Source of the DNA: BS750m-G4 sp964472195
Lineage (GTDB): Bacteria; Bacteroidota; Ignavibacteria; Tepidaquicellales; Tepidaquicellaceae
DNA length: 64,000 bases
Direction: 5' to 3'
Assembly (NCBI GenBank): GCA_964472195.1
Contig: CAYYJH010000001.1
Coordinates: 1-64,000, forward strand
Of the stretch, positions 36,991-46,155 are shown piece by piece. The first letter of the stretch is position 1. The number at the start of each line of letters is the position of its first letter. The notes beneath the pieces are model-generated. The model had not been told where the DNA came from. It saw nothing but the letters and a program-made list of their open reading frames with translations, and did not search any database. A program made the translations under genes and the position numbers.

Positions 36991-38063
36991 TAAATAAAGT
37001 AATAAATATTATAAAAGAGTCTGTGAGAGGAGAATTAAAGCGTGTATTGATAATAATTATCATAGCATTTCCTGTATACAATTTAATATTGTTAAATTTT
37101 CATCATGAGTTTAGAGTTAGTGTTAATAAAGTTGTAGAAATTAATAATGATGAGTTCTTTAAAGCGAAGCCCAGCGTAGTTGATGAGGATATGAGATGGG
37201 AAGATAAAAGCCTGGTTAAGAATTTTGAATACACATTAACTGATTCATTAGTCACGAAAGAGAAATCATTGAAGCAGGTAATGTATATTATGAAAGTATT
37301 AGGGAAGCTCTATTCCGAGAGACAACTTGTTAATAAACATATTCCCGAATCACCCGAAAGTATCAGGGATTTATTTTTTAATAATAATTACAGGGGAAGT
37401 TGTTACAATGATGCTATTTTATTATCAACGATAATGCAGAAGGAGTCTTACTTTGCAAGAATAATTGGATTGAATGGAAGTGACGGGCTTGGAGGCACGG
37501 GACATAACATAGTTGAAGTGTGGATTGATTCCCTTAATAAGTGGGTAGCATTTGACCCTCAGAACAATGTTTGTTTTAAAAATAAAGAAGATGTTTTTCT
37601 TTCTGTTCTTGATTTGAGGAAAGCAGTCATAAAAAGTAATAATGCAGATGAGTTTTTTGATAAAGTGGAGGTTGTTCAGTTCATCGACAATCCGAATCTT
37701 GCAAAATATATTTTTAAGTTGTATAAACCTTTAATACAAGATTTAGTTTTTTATTCTAACAATGACTTTTATACTGAATCTCAGACTTCCTTTACAAGAA
37801 AGATTTCCGACATTGTTGAAACGCAGTTTGAAACTTTCGGAGTCTTAGCAATCTGGTCGGGAAGATGGTTCAGGTCAGTATTGGGGACACAAATAAAATT
37901 ATACAGGTTTATGGATGATCATAATAATGAAAGTTATCATCCAAATGTTCGTTATTATTTGTACTTTATTTTTTACTGGTTATGGATTATTAGTGTTTTT
38001 TTAATGATTATTATTTTTATTAACTTTATAATTGTAAAAGTATTTAAAAAGAAAATTGAATAA
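36987..38063 (+). CDS. Transglutaminase-like membrane protein
   Basis: This encodes 358 residues with hydrophobic helices near 18-38 and 326-350, so the middle is probably periplasmic. The papain-like transglutaminase triad is complete: C139 in RGSCYNDA, H173 in GTGHNIVEVW and D190 in AFDPQNN. Family members cleave or form amide bonds. Substrate is unknown. It is translationally coupled to the asparagine synthase, which may make sugar amides; that the two act on the same group is my inference. It is not a typical TgpA-type protein, which has many helices. Confidence 0.75.
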   Translation: MINKVINIIKESVRGELKRVLIIIIIAFPVYNLILLNFHHEFRVSVNKVVEINNDEFFKAKPSVVDEDMRWEDKSLVKNFEYTLTDSLVTKEKSLKQVMYIMKVLGKLYSERQLVNKHIPESPESIRDLFFNNNYRGSCYNDAILLSTIMQKESYFARIIGLNGSDGLGGTGHNIVEVWIDSLNKWVAFDPQNNVCFKNKEDVFLSVLDLRKAVIKSNNADEFFDKVEVVQFIDNPNLAKYIFKLYKPLIQDLVFYSNNDFYTESQTSFTRKISDIVETQFETFGVLAIWSGRWFRSVLGTQIKLYRFMDDHNNESYHPNVRYYLYFIFYWLWIISVFLMIIIFINFIIVKVFKKKIE

Positions 38064-38115
38064 GGATATTGTAGATTTAATTTTAAGATAGACTTCAATA
38101 TTAAATGACTAAATA

Positions 38116-40269
38116 ATGTATCAGATAATTCAATATCAAAAAACTGGTGAACTTATTATTGAAAAACTTCCTAAACCAATATTAAGGGATGGTGGAATCT
38201 TAGTTCATAATGTATACTCTTTGATAAGTGCAGGAACAGAAAGAACATCTGTTGAAACTGCACAAGCATCTATGATAGGAAAAGCAAAAAAACGTCCGGA
38301 TCTTGTTAAACAAGTCAGAGATAGTATTAAAAAAGAAGGATTGTTAGCTACATATAAAAAAGTTAAAAACAGACTCGATAATTATAAAGAATTGGGGTAC
38401 AGTTCATCGGGTGTTGTAATAGAATCATCAGTTCAAGGTTTTAAATCTGGCGATAGAGTTGCTTGTGCAGGGGGAGGATATGCGAACCATGCAGAAATTA
38501 TATTTGTGCCCAAGAACCTTACAGTCAAAATGCCCGATTCTATATCATTCCAGGAGGGAGCCTTTACAACAGTTGGAGCAATTGCACTACAAGGGTTAAG
38601 GCAGGCTGATGTAAAGATTGGTGAATCTGTTGTAGTAATTGGATTAGGATTGATAGGGCTTATAACAGTTCAACTATTGAAAGCAAGTGGAGTCAGTGTA
38701 ATAGGTATAGATATCACTAATAATAATTTCCAGTTAGCTCATAAATTTGGATGTGATGTGTGTTTGCTAAGCGAAAGCGTTTCTGATATTAAAATTAAGA
38801 GTTATACTTATGGTATTGGAGCGGATGCTGTTATTATTACCGCATCTTCAAAAAGTAATGAACCTGTTGAGACAGCTATTTCTGTTGCAAGAAGAAAAGC
38901 AAAAGTCGTGATAGTTGGTTCAGTTGGGATGGATATTCCACGGTCACCATTTTATGAAAAAGAACTCGATGTAAAAATATCATGCTCTTATGGACCGGGA
39001 AGATATGATATTGATTATGAGAAAAAAGGGCTGGATTATCCTTATGATTATGTACGCTGGACAGAGAACAGGAATATGTCTGCCATAGTAAATCTTGTGT
39101 CACAGAAAAAACTGGATTTAAATTCTTTAATCACACACGAGTTTCCAATTAAGGATGGTTTAAAAGCATATGATCTTGTTACAGGAAAAATAAAAGAGAA
39201 ACATCTTGGGATATTATTGCATTATCCATCAAAAGGATTTGATGTTGAACATTTAGATAAAAAGATAGAGGTTGAGAAACCTGATACTAAGCAGGAATCT
39301 AAAATTGGAATTGGTTTTATTGGAGCAGGTAATTTTGCACAGTCTTATTTAATACCTAATTTGTTAACAAATGAAATAAGTTTAAAAGCTGTAGCAACTG
39401 CTAATCCTGTTAATGCTAAATCTGCTGCGAAGAAATTTAAATTTGAGTATTGTACTACCGATATATCTGAATTACTGAATGACAATAACATCAATACAGT
39501 TTTTATTGCAACACATCACGATTCTCACGCAAGGTATGTCGTTAGTGCATTAGAAAAGGGCAAACATGTATACGTGGAGAAACCGCTTGCAATCACCGAA
39601 GAGCAACTTAACGAAATAAAAAACGTTCTTGAAAACACCGATACTAAAACTAATTTAATGATTGGTTTCAATCGAAGGTTTTCAAAACCTTTTACAGATA
39701 TTAAGAAATTTTTTCAGGATAGAAAAGAGCCTTTCGTAATAAATTACCGAGTTAATGCCGGATTTATTCCTAAAAGCAACTGGGTCCAGGATAAGGAACA
39801 GGGCGGTAGAATTATTGGAGAAGGATGTCATTTTATAGATGTCATGAGTTTTTTAATAGGAGCTAATCCCGTAAGTGTTTTTGCTGAATCTATAGAATCG
39901 GAAAATCAGCAAGTTGAGAATTTCGATAATGTAAGTATAATAGTTAAGTACTCGGATGGTTCTATTGGAAACTTATTGTATCTTGCAAATGGTGATAGAT
40001 TATTGTCAAAGGAGTATTGCGAGATTTATAGCGGTGGCGATACAGCAATAATGGATAATTTTAAAAGTGTTTCATTTTTTAAAAATGGAAAGAAAAATCG
40101 AGAATCTTACGATGGCTCTAAAGGTCACAAGGAAGAGGTCAAGTATTTTCTGGAACGGATTAAAGGCGTTGCACCTGATAAAATAAATTTTGAATCGATC
40201 TACCACACAACACTTGCAACATTAAGAATAATGGAATCATTGCGAAAAAAATCACCAATGAAAATTTGA
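38116..40269 (+). CDS. Two-domain oxidoreductase: alcohol dehydrogenase plus Gfo/Idh/MocA
   Basis: This encodes 717 residues. Residues 1-365 are a medium-chain, zinc-alcohol-dehydrogenase-like domain with VVVIGLGLIGLITVQLL as cofactor loop. From 397 a second Rossmann domain starts (GIGFIGAGNFAQSYL), with HVYVEKPLA as the Gfo/Idh/MocA EKP motif and GGRIIGEGCHFIDVMSFL. This fusion is known from surface-polysaccharide loci, though its reaction is not established. The next gene overlaps it by 4 bases. Confidence 0.85.
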   Translation: MYQIIQYQKTGELIIEKLPKPILRDGGILVHNVYSLISAGTERTSVETAQASMIGKAKKRPDLVKQVRDSIKKEGLLATYKKVKNRLDNYKELGYSSSGVVIESSVQGFKSGDRVACAGGGYANHAEIIFVPKNLTVKMPDSISFQEGAFTTVGAIALQGLRQADVKIGESVVVIGLGLIGLITVQLLKASGVSVIGIDITNNNFQLAHKFGCDVCLLSESVSDIKIKSYTYGIGADAVIITASSKSNEPVETAISVARRKAKVVIVGSVGMDIPRSPFYEKELDVKISCSYGPGRYDIDYEKKGLDYPYDYVRWTENRNMSAIVNLVSQKKLDLNSLITHEFPIKDGLKAYDLVTGKIKEKHLGILLHYPSKGFDVEHLDKKIEVEKPDTKQESKIGIGFIGAGNFAQSYLIPNLLTNEISLKAVATANPVNAKSAAKKFKFEYCTTDISELLNDNNINTVFIATHHDSHARYVVSALEKGKHVYVEKPLAITEEQLNEIKNVLENTDTKTNLMIGFNRRFSKPFTDIKKFFQDRKEPFVINYRVNAGFIPKSNWVQDKEQGGRIIGEGCHFIDVMSFLIGANPVSVFAESIESENQQVENFDNVSIIVKYSDGSIGNLLYLANGDRLLSKEYCEIYSGGDTAIMDNFKSVSFFKNGKKNRESYDGSKGHKEEVKYFLERIKGVAPDKINFESIYHTTLATLRIMESLRKKSPMKI

Positions 40270-41444
40270 GCACGAGTTCAGATATAAAGTTAATCAGGGA
40301 TTCTCTTTCACAACTTGAGGAATATATTTTTACGGAAAGATACAAAGGTTATGATCCATTCGATGTTTTAACATCTCCTCTTTTTAATAAAAGAATGCTA
40401 AATAACTTAAATAAAATAAGACTAATAACTCAGCAAATATTTAAAAGACTTCCCATTAACTTGAGACCGATTTTAGTTATTAAAAAGAGATTGAATCCTG
40501 TTACTTTGGGTTTATGCCTACAGGCTTACTGTAATTTACTTAAAGTGAATAAAGATAATGAAAAATTATACAGGACGGAAATAGATTTTTGTGTGAATAA
40601 GTTGATGGATTTGAGTTCCCCAGGATACAGCGGCAGGTGTTGGGGTTATGATTTCGATTGGGAATCGAGGTACACAACGTTTCCTGCCTTTACACCAACA
40701 GTAGTTTCAACTGGCTTTGTTACGAATGCACTTTTTACTTATTACAAACTCAGTGGAAATGAAACCGCTTTTGATCTTTGCAAGAGTTCTGTAAATTTTG
40801 TTATGAATGATTTGAATAAGTACTTTGAAAAAGGCACATTTTGTTACTCTTATTCACCTTTAGATAAACAAAAGGTGCTGAATGCCACAATGAAGGGTGC
40901 AAGACTGCTGATGCAAGTTTATTCAACCACGAAGGATATTAAGCTAAAAAAGGAAGCGGAAAAAACGGTTCTGTTTGTAATTAATCATCAGAAGGAAAAC
41001 GGCTTGTGGCAATATTCAATTGATGATGCTCGTGGTTGGAGCGATAATTTTCATACGGGTTATGTTTTAGATTGTCTCGATGAGTACATAAAAATTTCCG
41101 GGACTAATAGATTTGTTCAAAATCTTGAAAGAGGTATTAATTATTATGTGAACAACTTCTTCACAGAAGATAGTATTCCAAAATATTTTAATAATTCAAC
41201 ATATCCAATTGATACAACTGCTGCTGCTCAATCAATTTTATCGTTGACGAGATTTTCTTACTTAGAGAAGGCAATAAAGGTATCCGTATGGATGATACAA
41301 CACATGCAGAGTAAAAAAGGTTATTTCTATTTTCAAAAGCACAGGTTTTATAAAAATAAAATAAACTACATGAGATGGTCGAATGCATGGATGTACTTGG
41401 CTTTATCGGATTTGATTTATAACATTACAACAAATGATTTTTAA
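40266..41444 (+). CDS. Alpha/alpha-toroid protein of unknown function
   Basis: This encodes 392 residues with a TTG start that overlaps the stop of the previous gene. It is alpha-helical with repeated helix pairs and aromatic motifs (GRCWGYDFDWESR, GLWQYSIDDARGWSDNFHTGYVLDCLDEY, MRWSNAWMYLALS), as in six-hairpin glycosidase or lyase-like folds. Such genes follow the two-domain oxidoreductase in other loci, where they take the place of heparinase-like proteins. No signal peptide, so it probably acts in the cytoplasm. I cannot name an activity. Confidence 0.65.
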   Translation: MSTSSDIKLIRDSLSQLEEYIFTERYKGYDPFDVLTSPLFNKRMLNNLNKIRLITQQIFKRLPINLRPILVIKKRLNPVTLGLCLQAYCNLLKVNKDNEKLYRTEIDFCVNKLMDLSSPGYSGRCWGYDFDWESRYTTFPAFTPTVVSTGFVTNALFTYYKLSGNETAFDLCKSSVNFVMNDLNKYFEKGTFCYSYSPLDKQKVLNATMKGARLLMQVYSTTKDIKLKKEAEKTVLFVINHQKENGLWQYSIDDARGWSDNFHTGYVLDCLDEYIKISGTNRFVQNLERGINYYVNNFFTEDSIPKYFNNSTYPIDTTAAAQSILSLTRFSYLEKAIKVSVWMIQHMQSKKGYFYFQKHRFYKNKINYMRWSNAWMYLALSDLIYNITTNDF

Positions 41445-41466
41445 TCCTTAAACACTTATTGCCAAT

Positions 41467-42498
41467 ATGATTTGGTTTGACCTCGATAATTCACCGCATG
41501 TCCCTCTTTTCCGTCCGATTTTTAACGAGTTAAGTAAGAGGAATCTTCAATATTTCATCACAGCAAGGGAATATGCTCAAACAGTTGACTTACTAAAATT
41601 GTGGAACATTGAGTTTGAATTAGTTGGAAAACACGGTGGAAAAAGTAAATTTAAAAAAGTTACAAATCTTTTCCATCGTGCATATCAACTTGGAAAATGT
41701 ATACTTGGAAAAGATATAAAATTAGCAGTTAGTCATGGCTCAAGGTCTCAACTCGTTACAGCAAAAACTAAAGGTATTAATTCATTAGTGATGATGGATT
41801 ATGAATATACAGAAAGAAGAATTTTTAATTTACTTTCGACTAACCTGTTAATTCCAAAAATTATTCCGGATGAAAGGTTAAGATTAGCGGGAATTAATCT
41901 AAAAAAAGTTATAAGGTATAATGGATTTAAAGAAGAGCTTTATATTAATGAGTTTATTCCGGAAAAAGATTTCCGAAAAAAAATTGGTGTTGATGATAAA
42001 GAAGTTCTTATTGTTATAAGACCGCCCGGTATGTTAGGTAACTATCACGATAGAAAAAGTGAAAAACTTTTTTTGAGTGCAATACAATCTTTTCTGGAAC
42101 TGGATAATGCAGTGTGTCTCGTTGTAAACCGGACAAAAAGTGAAAGGGATTTTTTAATCGGTAACTTTGAGTTGAGTAAGAAATTAAGGTTTCTGGAAAA
42201 ACCTGTCGATGGTTTACAACTTTTATATTGTGCTGATATATGTTTTAGCGGTGGTGGAACTATGAATAGAGAATCTGCTTTGCTTGGTACTAAGACCTAC
42301 AGCATTTTCACCGGGAAAAGACCATATCTTGATGAATATTTGCAAAACTTAGGTAAGCTTAGATTTATAGAAACAGAAAGAGAAATAGAAGATATTAGTG
42401 TATCGAGAATAAGAAAATCCTATCAAATGTCAACTGAAAGTAATTTAGTTGAAGAAATTACTAATATTATTGAAAGTAAATATATACAGTCAAATTAA
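41467..42498 (+). CDS. DUF354-family GT-B-like protein
   Basis: This encodes 343 residues. The opening MIWFDLDNSPHVPLFRPIF is the DUF354 hallmark; later come LVIRPPGM and LYCADICFSGGGTMNRESALLGT, resembling the nucleotide-sugar site of WecB/MurG-like folds. DUF354 proteins occur in archaeal and bacterial glycan loci. A glycosyltransferase or epimerase function is plausible but not shown. The gene starts 22 bases after the toroid protein gene. Confidence 0.8.
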   Translation: MIWFDLDNSPHVPLFRPIFNELSKRNLQYFITAREYAQTVDLLKLWNIEFELVGKHGGKSKFKKVTNLFHRAYQLGKCILGKDIKLAVSHGSRSQLVTAKTKGINSLVMMDYEYTERRIFNLLSTNLLIPKIIPDERLRLAGINLKKVIRYNGFKEELYINEFIPEKDFRKKIGVDDKEVLIVIRPPGMLGNYHDRKSEKLFLSAIQSFLELDNAVCLVVNRTKSERDFLIGNFELSKKLRFLEKPVDGLQLLYCADICFSGGGTMNRESALLGTKTYSIFTGKRPYLDEYLQNLGKLRFIETEREIEDISVSRIRKSYQMSTESNLVEEITNIIESKYIQSN

Positions 42499-42525
42499 TA
42501 TTTTAATTTTAAATGAAACACTGTA

Positions 42526-42542
42526 ACTTACTATTTGTAAGT
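42526..42542. repeat. Small hairpin in the gap before the aminotransferase
   Basis: ACTTAC (42526-42531) and GTAAGT (42537-42542) pair perfectly around TATTT. No T run follows, so a terminator is unlikely. An ACGTACGT palindrome lies about 16 bases further on. This 90-base gap is longer than most here and may hold a promoter for the 42589-49497 genes. Confidence 0.25.
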
Positions 42543-42588
42543 ACTAATTTTAAAATAACGTACGTAATACAATAATAACTAACTGAAT

Positions 42589-43698
42589 ATGAAAATACCC
42601 TTTTTAGACCTTAAACAACAATATAAGTCCATTAAAGAAGAGATTGATCCAGCAATACAAAATGTAATAGACAATACCGCATTTATATTGGGTAAGCCAG
42701 TATCTGATTTTGAACAAGAATTTGCAAAAGCTCATAACGTAAAGCATTGCATTTGTGTAAGCTCAGGTACTGATGGTAACCATTTAGTATTATGGACTCT
42801 GGGAATCGGAGCAGGTGATGAGGTAATCATTCCAGCAAATACGTTTATTGCAACTGCTGAAGGAGTTACCCTCTGTGGAGCCAAACCCGTATTTGTCGAC
42901 TGCTGTTCGGATAGTTATAATATCGATCCTGATAAAATTGAGAAATTAATTAATTCAAAAACGAAAGCAATAGTAGCTGTTCATCTGTATGGACAGCCTG
43001 CGGATATGGATGCACTAAGTGAAATAGCAAAAAAGCATAAGCTATATCTTGTAGAGGATGCTGCCCAGGCACATCTTTCTGAGTACAATGGAAATATGGT
43101 TGGAGGACTTTGTAATACTGCTTCTTTTAGCTTTTATCCCGGGAAGAATTTAGGAGCTTACGGTGAAGCAGGTGCAGTAACTACAAATGATAGTGAATTG
43201 GCAAAAAAGATTAGAATGTACAGAGAACATGGACAGAGTGAAAAATACCATCACGAGACTTTTGGGCATAACTACCGTATGGAAGGAATACAGGGTGCTG
43301 TACTTGGAGTTAAGCTAAAACATCTTAATGCATGGACCGAGAAACGAAGAGCTGTTGCGAAGAAATACAAAGATTTATTAGAAGGTGTTGGAGACATCGT
43401 TTTGCCAATAGAGATGCCTTATTCTAAACATGTTTATCATTTATTTGTAATAAAAACAAAATACAGAGATGAACTTCAGAATTATTTAAATGAAAATGAA
43501 ATTTCAAACGGACTTCATTATCCCATACCATTACATCTACAAAACAGTTACAAGCACCTTGGTTATAAAAAGGGAGACTTCCCAAATACGGAAGACCTTG
43601 CATTTAATTGTCTGTCACTTCCTATATTTCCTGAGTTATCCGAAGAACAGATTAATTACGTTGTAAAAAACATTAAAGATTTTTATAAGAAGATATAG
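42589..43698 (+). CDS. DegT/DnrJ/EryC1/StrS aminotransferase (WbpE-like)
   Basis: This PLP enzyme has 369 residues. It has IPFLDLKQQYKSIKEEI at the start, CVSSGTDGNHLVLWTLGIG, the VEDAAQAHLSEYNG cofactor-Asp site and SFYPGKNLGAYGEAGAV with Schiff-base Lys186. The pattern is that of 3-aminotransferases (WbpE, QdtB, FdtB). A Gfo/Idh dehydrogenase and a hexapeptide acyltransferase lie close downstream, making a WbpB-E-D-like set. It is distinct from the one at 10004. Confidence 0.87.
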   Translation: MKIPFLDLKQQYKSIKEEIDPAIQNVIDNTAFILGKPVSDFEQEFAKAHNVKHCICVSSGTDGNHLVLWTLGIGAGDEVIIPANTFIATAEGVTLCGAKPVFVDCCSDSYNIDPDKIEKLINSKTKAIVAVHLYGQPADMDALSEIAKKHKLYLVEDAAQAHLSEYNGNMVGGLCNTASFSFYPGKNLGAYGEAGAVTTNDSELAKKIRMYREHGQSEKYHHETFGHNYRMEGIQGAVLGVKLKHLNAWTEKRRAVAKKYKDLLEGVGDIVLPIEMPYSKHVYHLFVIKTKYRDELQNYLNENEISNGLHYPIPLHLQNSYKHLGYKKGDFPNTEDLAFNCLSLPIFPELSEEQINYVVKNIKDFYKKI

Positions 43699-45147
43699 TT
43701 GTTTATTTTAAACAAAATAATTAGAAGATTCTCTAAGATAAAAATCGTTTTTTTCTTGGGTGATTGTATTATATTATACTTTGCTATTTTTTTAACATTA
43801 AGTTTTGAGTATAGAGATCATTTATATCTTACAAATCCATTTTATAATATCCCCAAGTTATTGCAGTTTGGCTTAGTTCAGATAATAACGCTGATTTCAT
43901 TTAGATATCTGAATCTTTATAAAGAGAAGAACTTCCTAACTTTTAATAATCAGATTATCCGAATAATAAAAGCTGTTCTTTTTTCTTCTTCAATTTTAAT
44001 AGTAAGTACATTTTTTTTGAAAGAACCTGACCTCCAGATCAGTTCGAGATCGCACTTAATTGTCTTTATTGTATTAAGCATAGTTCTTGTATCCATTCAC
44101 CGGATTATCCTTATGAGGCTATATGTAAAGAATAAATCTGAGGGAATATTCGATAGAAGAATCCTGGCAATCGGAGCTGGTGAAACCGGGAAGAGGTTTG
44201 TAAAAGAGATAAAGGAGTTCACAAGTTTTTTCTACCTTGTGGGTTTTTTGGATGAAGATGAAGATAAGATTGGCTCTGAGATTGAAGGGGTGGAAGTACT
44301 GGGGACAGGAGACGATTTGAGTAGAATAATAAGAGAGTACAGGATTGAAGAAATATTTATAACAATTGAATCTGTTTCCCATGATAAACTTTTAACACTT
44401 ATTGAAATTGCTAAAGATACAAAATGCCAGGTTAATCTGGTGTCATCACATTTTGGAATAGTAGAAAAAAAAGTTGATGTAGTTGAATATAAGGATTTAA
44501 AATCTGTTCCTGTTTATTCAACGATGACACCCGTGTATTCAATGTTTACAAAGAGAATTATTGATATAGTTGTTGCTTTTTTCGCTGTGGTTTTATTATC
44601 TCCATTGTTCGTAGTAATTTCTATTTTGATTAAGGCTACGACGAAAGGTCAGATATTTTATAAAACACACGTAATCGGAAAAAATGGAAAGAATTTTATT
44701 TGGTATAAATTTAGAACAATGAAGCAGGATAGAGATGAAAAAATTCATAAAGATTATCTTACAGACTTAATTAAGGAGAACAAACCAGTCGAAAAAATAA
44801 AAGATGATCCACGAATTACATCGTTAGGAAAACTTCTTCGTAAATATAGTCTAGATGAATTTCCTCAACTATTGAATGTTCTAAAAGGGGATATGAGTCT
44901 AATTGGTCCAAGACCATGTCTTCCATATGAATACGAACTTATGGATGATTGGCACAAAAGAAGAACAAAGGTAATTCCTGGATTAACCGGGTTATGGCAG
45001 GTTTTCGGGAGAAATAAGTCAGATGTTAGTTTTAATGATTCTTTAATTCTGGATATTTATTACGCTGAAAATTTATCATTTTGGCTTGATCTTAGAATAT
45101 TTTTTAAAACAGTACCCGTTGTTATTTTTGGTAAAGGCGGGAGTTAA
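43699..45147 (+). CDS. Polyprenyl glycosylphosphotransferase (initiating transferase)
   Basis: This membrane protein has 482 residues and a TTG start right at the stop of the gene before. About four N-terminal helices are followed by a cytoplasmic nucleotide-binding-like domain (ILAIGAGETGKRFVKEI) and a C-terminal sugar transferase domain from about 285: a re-entrant hydrophobic helix, FIWYKFRTMK, LRKYSLDEFPQLLNVLKGDM, SLIGPRPCLPYE and PGLTGLWQVFGR. It moves a sugar phosphate onto undecaprenyl phosphate, the first step of the repeat unit. The sugar is not clear (WbaP/WcaJ layout). Confidence 0.9.
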   Translation: MFILNKIIRRFSKIKIVFFLGDCIILYFAIFLTLSFEYRDHLYLTNPFYNIPKLLQFGLVQIITLISFRYLNLYKEKNFLTFNNQIIRIIKAVLFSSSILIVSTFFLKEPDLQISSRSHLIVFIVLSIVLVSIHRIILMRLYVKNKSEGIFDRRILAIGAGETGKRFVKEIKEFTSFFYLVGFLDEDEDKIGSEIEGVEVLGTGDDLSRIIREYRIEEIFITIESVSHDKLLTLIEIAKDTKCQVNLVSSHFGIVEKKVDVVEYKDLKSVPVYSTMTPVYSMFTKRIIDIVVAFFAVVLLSPLFVVISILIKATTKGQIFYKTHVIGKNGKNFIWYKFRTMKQDRDEKIHKDYLTDLIKENKPVEKIKDDPRITSLGKLLRKYSLDEFPQLLNVLKGDMSLIGPRPCLPYEYELMDDWHKRRTKVIPGLTGLWQVFGRNKSDVSFNDSLILDIYYAENLSFWLDLRIFFKTVPVVIFGKGGS

Positions 45148-45159
45148 TTTAACAATAAT

Positions 45160-46155
45160 ATGATCAATGTAGGTATTATAGGAGCTGGTTACTGGGGACC
45201 GAACCTTATAAGAAATTTTAGAAAGCATAATAATGCAAACTTAAAAAAGGTATGCGATTTAAAGGAAGGAAGGTTAGAGTTTATCCGTAAATCATATTCT
45301 GACCTTTCTCTTACAAAGGATACCAATGAAATAATAAACAATCCTGACATAAATGCAGTTGTGATTGCAACCCCTGTAAATACGCACAAAGAGATTGCTA
45401 TTAAAAGTATAGAAAAAGGCAAGCATGTTTTTATAGAAAAGCCTTTATCAGATAACTATAATGATGCACTGGAAGTAGTTAATTCAGCGGAAAAGAATGG
45501 CAAGATTCTTGCCGTAGGTCATATATTTCAGTTTGCTCCTGCAGTAACAGCTTTAAAGAAAGAGATTGAAAACGGTCTTCTCGGAGAACTTTATCATTAT
45601 TCTTCTCAAAGAATTAATTTAGGACCTCCAGAGACAACTGTGGATGTTGTATGGGATTTAGGACCGCACGATTTGTCAATATTGTTTCATTTATTCGATG
45701 AATTTCCTAACAGTGTAAATGCATTCGGAAGCAGCTATTGGTGGGATGGAATTATTGACAATGCCCATATCGTTCTTGATTTCCCGAGTAAAAAAACGGC
45801 TCATATACATCTAAGCTGGTTATCTTCTAACAAGATCAGGAGTACATATATATTCGGCAGCGAAGGGAATATTGAATATGATGAGACAAAACCCGACGAA
45901 GAAAAGGTAATATTTTACGATAAAGGTATTGATAGCAGAATTAATGCTAAGGATAGTGATGTCAAAGATCTTAAATACGGAAAGGGTGAAACAAAAAATA
46001 TTGTTTTTGATAAAGGAGAACCATTGTACCTTGAGGTAGATGCTTTTATTAATGCAATCTTAAAAAATGAACAACCTATAAATAACGGTATTATCGGGTG
46101 TGAAGTTGTAAAAGTATTAGAAGAAGCGAGTAAGTCAATCAAAATTAAGAAATGA
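45160..46155 (+). CDS. Gfo/Idh/MocA oxidoreductase (WbpB/WlbA-like)
   Basis: This encodes 331 residues. VGIIGAGYWGPNLIRNF is the NAD loop (4-20), FIEKPLS (E93-K94-P95) the family catalytic motif and WDLGPHDLSILFHL the active-site His region. WbpB/WlbA oxidise C3 of UDP-GlcNAcA and reoxidise bound NADH with 2-oxoglutarate. The hexapeptide acyltransferase begins within its stop (ATGA), and a WbpE-like aminotransferase lies 1.5 kb upstream. No WbpA (UDP-GlcNAc 6-dehydrogenase) is in the window. Confidence 0.85.
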   Translation: MINVGIIGAGYWGPNLIRNFRKHNNANLKKVCDLKEGRLEFIRKSYSDLSLTKDTNEIINNPDINAVVIATPVNTHKEIAIKSIEKGKHVFIEKPLSDNYNDALEVVNSAEKNGKILAVGHIFQFAPAVTALKKEIENGLLGELYHYSSQRINLGPPETTVDVVWDLGPHDLSILFHLFDEFPNSVNAFGSSYWWDGIIDNAHIVLDFPSKKTAHIHLSWLSSNKIRSTYIFGSEGNIEYDETKPDEEKVIFYDKGIDSRINAKDSDVKDLKYGKGETKNIVFDKGEPLYLEVDAFINAILKNEQPINNGIIGCEVVKVLEEASKSIKIKK

